Assembly (NCBI GenBank): GCA_018398815.1
Contig: CM031596.1
Location: 64,479,699 to 64,543,698, forward strand
Source of the DNA: Conus ventricosus
Lineage: Eukaryota; Mollusca; Gastropoda; Neogastropoda; Conidae
Length of the DNA stretch: 64,000 nt
Direction of reading: 5' to 3'
Shown here: in pieces, positions 62,237 to 64,000 of the stretch
How the letters are laid out: each line of letters starts with the position of its first letter
How positions within the stretch are numbered: position 1 is the first letter of the stretch
Position numbers and translations under genes: made by a program
The notes under the pieces: generated by a model
Told to the model about the DNA's origin: nothing
What the model saw: the letters and a program-made list of their open reading frames with translations, nothing else
Database searches by the model: none

Positions 62237-62756
62237 CAATGCACGGTACCGTACTGCGCTGTAGTTGTTTATTTCCTGGCACTAGCAGGTTAAAACCAGT
62301 ATGTAGCACATAAGTGACTGCTGGTCAGCCCGCTGGTTGCTGAGGCTGGGCCAGGTGTACATACCCAGTTTGCTGAACATGGAGGACAGTTCATAGGTGT
62401 CCACTGAGTTGCTCCTGTCCTTGTCAAACTGCAGGAACACTTCCTGGGACACAACACACAGGGATCTTCACTTCCCACCATACCCCCCCCCCCCCCCCCC
62501 CGCACTTTTGTCTCTTTCCCCTCCTCTCTCTCTCTCCCCTCCACTCTCTCTCTCTCTTTTCCTCCGTCTCTTTCTTTTCCCGTTTCTAGCCTCTCTCTCT
62601 CTCACTCTCTCTTTCTCTCTCTCTCAATAATGTCATCGGAAAAACAACAACACTATGCACCTCTACACAATTTACAGAGTTCAAAACTTTTCTTGTTTCT
62701 GCCGTTATATTATGGTCATAAAGGTACATGGTCTACACACAAATAATGTGTCTCTA

Positions 62757-62805
<49 letters not shown>

Positions 62806-62827
62806 ACAGAGACAGAGAAAATGCAAC

Positions 62828-62898
<71 letters not shown>

Positions 62899-62914
62899 CG
62901 TGCGCGCGCGGCGA

Positions 62915-62991
<77 letters not shown>

Positions 62992-63071
62992 TCTGTGAGT
63001 GTGTATGTGTGTGTATATGTATGTGTATATGTATGTGCGAGTACGCATGCGTGCGTGCACATGCGCGCGCA

Positions 63072-63137
<66 letters not shown>

Positions 63138-63376
63138 TGTGTGTGTGTGTGTGCGCGTGTGCTTGTGCACGTTTGCGTTTGTGTGCGCAGACGTGTGCAG
63201 TACATAAGTAGTATTTGCAACTGTGTTCGTATGCGAGCCTGTGCAAGTATGCACGCATGTGTGTGTGTGAGTGCGCGCATGTGCGCGCGCGTGTGTGTGT
63301 GTTTGTGCTTGCGTGCATGTGTGTGTGTGTGTGTGATGGGGTGCGTGCGTGCGTGCGTGTGTATGCCCGCGTGCGC

Positions 63377-63461
<85 letters not shown>

Positions 63462-63530
63462 CCTATAGGCTTTGGCTTCTGTCCACAGTTTCTTCGCCTC
63501 ACGAAAGTCCAGTCGTCCTGAGCGGTTTTC
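58326..63530 (-). CDS. Calpain-family protease, C-terminal penta-EF-hand region (partial, 5 exons)
   Basis: Joining 63530-63462, 62443-62365, 61590-61474, 60165-60101 and 58352-58326 on the minus strand gives an open frame of 357 bases ending in TAA, with all phases matching. The protein contains [16 protein letters not shown] (EF2 end), [14 protein letters not shown] (EF3 loop D-x-D-x-S-x-S-x-D-x-x-E), [20 protein letters not shown] then [18 protein letters not shown] (EF4), a degenerate EF5, and the C-terminus EFLQHTMYL. This order, and the VRLIQLF and final LQxTMY signatures, are those of calpain penta-EF-hand domains. These domains bind calcium and mediate dimerisation. The protease core and N-terminus lie beyond the right edge. 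Which calpain it is cannot be told from this part. Confidence 0.9.
59190..59690 (+). repeat. Degenerate ~40-60-bp repeat in calpain intron
   Basis: Recurring blocks TTTGACATGTG, AGGGTGTATGAG and TTCTGAGATT appear about ten times with irregular spacing. Strongly diverged. Confidence 0.6.
60101..60165 (-). CDS. Calpain exon: EF-hand 5 start
   Basis: 65 bases, acceptor GTCTTTCAG, donor GAG|GTAAGA. The first codon is split A|AT = Asn, then [20 protein letters not shown] + E. The helix-loop is degenerate. In the family this segment forms the dimer interface rather than a calcium site. Confidence 0.9.
60330..60730 (+). repeat. Degenerate (GACT)n/(GATT)n tetranucleotide repeat
   Basis: TGACTGACTGACTGA-type sequence, decayed to ACTGATTGA, CTAACTGACT and similar over 400 bases, upstream of the exon at 60101 on the minus strand. 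Confidence 0.85.
61085..61425. repeat. (GA)n, (GAG)n and (GATA)n microsatellites
   Basis: (GA)n at 61090-61127, (GAG)n near 61340-61362, short (GATA)n and (GA)n to 61414, then a G run. They end about 50 bases from the calpain EF4 exon donor. Confidence 0.92.
61474..61590 (-). CDS. Calpain exon: EF-hand 4
   Basis: 117 bases, acceptor GTGTGCAG, donor TTCA|GTCAGT. Residues F P V T R S V L through RLIQLF. The loop [12 protein letters not shown] lacks a full set of acidic ligands, as is usual for calpain EF4. The acceptor lies directly against a (CA)n array. Confidence 0.92.
61591..61733. repeat. (CA)n microsatellites at an exon edge
   Basis: (CA)n at 61595-61653 directly upstream (minus strand) of the EF4 exon acceptor, and a second array at 61697-61732. 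On the minus strand the acceptor tract therefore reads TGTGTGTGCAG. Confidence 0.95.
62180..62235. repeat. (CT)n microsatellite
   Basis: Pure tract of about 54 bases between calpain exons. Confidence 0.95.
62365..62443 (-). CDS. Calpain exon: EF-hand 3
   Basis: 79 bases, acceptor TGTCCCAG, donor CTGG|GTATGT, phase 0 in and 1 out. [20 protein letters not shown] then SMFSKL(G). A canonical calcium-binding loop with D1, D3, S5, D9 and E12; the usual Gly6 is Asn. Confidence 0.92.
62758..63210. repeat. Long (GA)n-(TG)n-(GCGT)n array
   Basis: (GA)n at 62758-62812, then TG and GCGT repeats, including GCGCGCGGCGAGC near 62902-62914 and further TG/TATG blocks, to about 63185. Multi-frame ORFs of up to 200 residues are repeat translations. 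Confidence 0.95.
63240..63460. repeat. (TG)n/(GC)n array abutting a calpain exon
   Basis: TG and GCGC repeats with GCGCGCGCGCGCGCGC at 63374-63391 and a pure (TG)n at 63391-63458 that ends at the donor site of the 63462-63530 exon. Confidence 0.95.
63462..63530 (-). CDS. Calpain exon: EF-hand 2 region
   Basis: 69 bases, [19 protein letters not shown] + KAYR, donor AGG|GTAACA. The acceptor is taken as CTACAG|GAA because loop position 1 then falls at the end of the missing upstream exon, as E2-N3-R4-S5-G6-R7-L8-D9-F10-R11-E12 fits an EF loop. A farther acceptor AAAAG|AT is possible. A (TG)n array of more than 80 bases abuts the donor. Confidence 0.82.
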
Positions 63531-64000
63531 CTGTAGATCTTTTTAAGGATCACTCTGAGACGGGAAACACCAAAACACACACACACACAACACACACACA
63601 CACACACACACACAGAGTTGCTCTTGCAAACCATACAATTCCTCTGTTTGCATCCAGTGCTTAAAGACCATACCTACATACCATACAGCACTGTACACGG
63701 TTCAGCTTGCAACAAGGCATACTCTTTTTTTCACCCTGTATAAGAAGCACCTCGACACAGCACTTCACATAAGTAGCTTTCTTGACAACAATGCATACAT
63801 TTTTCTCACGCTTAAGGGCCGCCCTAACACAACAAAGAGCACACACACACATAAACACCCTCTTTTTTTTTTTTTACAACACTGCAGGGTGTTTTTCAGA
63901 CACACACCCCGACACACCAAACAGGACAAAACGCACGCAGCTGTCTTTGCAACAATACATTTTTGTTCACCCTATACTGAAAGGATCATCCCCAACACAC
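63531..64000. other. Calpain intron, no further exon recognised
   Basis: Contains (CA)n tracts at 63570-63614 and 63840-63852. No upstream EF-hand 1 or protease exon was found before the window edge. Confidence 0.5.

Overview
This is a eukaryotic, animal-type genomic window. The genes are split by long introns with GT-AG boundaries, and the intergenic and intronic space is packed with (TG)n, (GA)n and (CA)n microsatellites, minisatellites, LINE relics and repeat families. The protein-level matches, the several degenerate LINE types and two short-stem-III hammerhead ribozymes suggest a mollusc, probably a marine gastropod. That taxonomic call is inference.

Two real genes could be reconstructed, both on the minus strand. 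(1) A complete coding sequence for a mitochondrial dicarboxylate carrier (SLC25A10) has nine coding exons between 39729 and 15698 and encodes 292 residues. All three carrier signature repeats are present. (2) The 3' end of a calpain-family gene has five exons between about 63530 and 58326. They encode most of the C-terminal penta-EF-hand domain and finish in a 27-base terminal exon; the rest of the gene lies beyond the right edge.

Layout: 1-210, a LINE reverse-transcriptase scrap. 211-10116, no gene seen. 10117-12180, an interspersed repeat followed by an approximately 815-bp tandem duplication carrying a tRNA-like (SINE-type) head. 12527-14036, a DNA-transposon-like unit with short inverted termini and a frameshifted zinc-finger ORF. 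15698-39729, the carrier gene. Its introns hold a 35-bp satellite, a LINE relic, a hammerhead ribozyme inside a 110-bp inverted repeat, a 31-bp minisatellite, and a second LINE relic (zinc-knuckle ORF1 plus RNase H). 40-42.9 kb, low-complexity upstream DNA. 42.95-49.1 kb, a stretch whose homopolymer lengths look corrupted and which hides an L1/Tx1-like LINE. 49.1-56.7 kb, microsatellites, an inverted repeat and a second hammerhead ribozyme. 56.7-58.27 kb, a 40-bp minisatellite just past the calpain stop codon. 58.3-64 kb, calpain exons separated by large simple repeats.

The two genes have no evident functional link. The carrier exchanges dicarboxylates for phosphate or sulfur oxyanions across the inner mitochondrial membrane, and the calpain is a calcium-dependent cysteine protease. 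The most unusual content is the pair of related hammerhead ribozymes and their repeat context.
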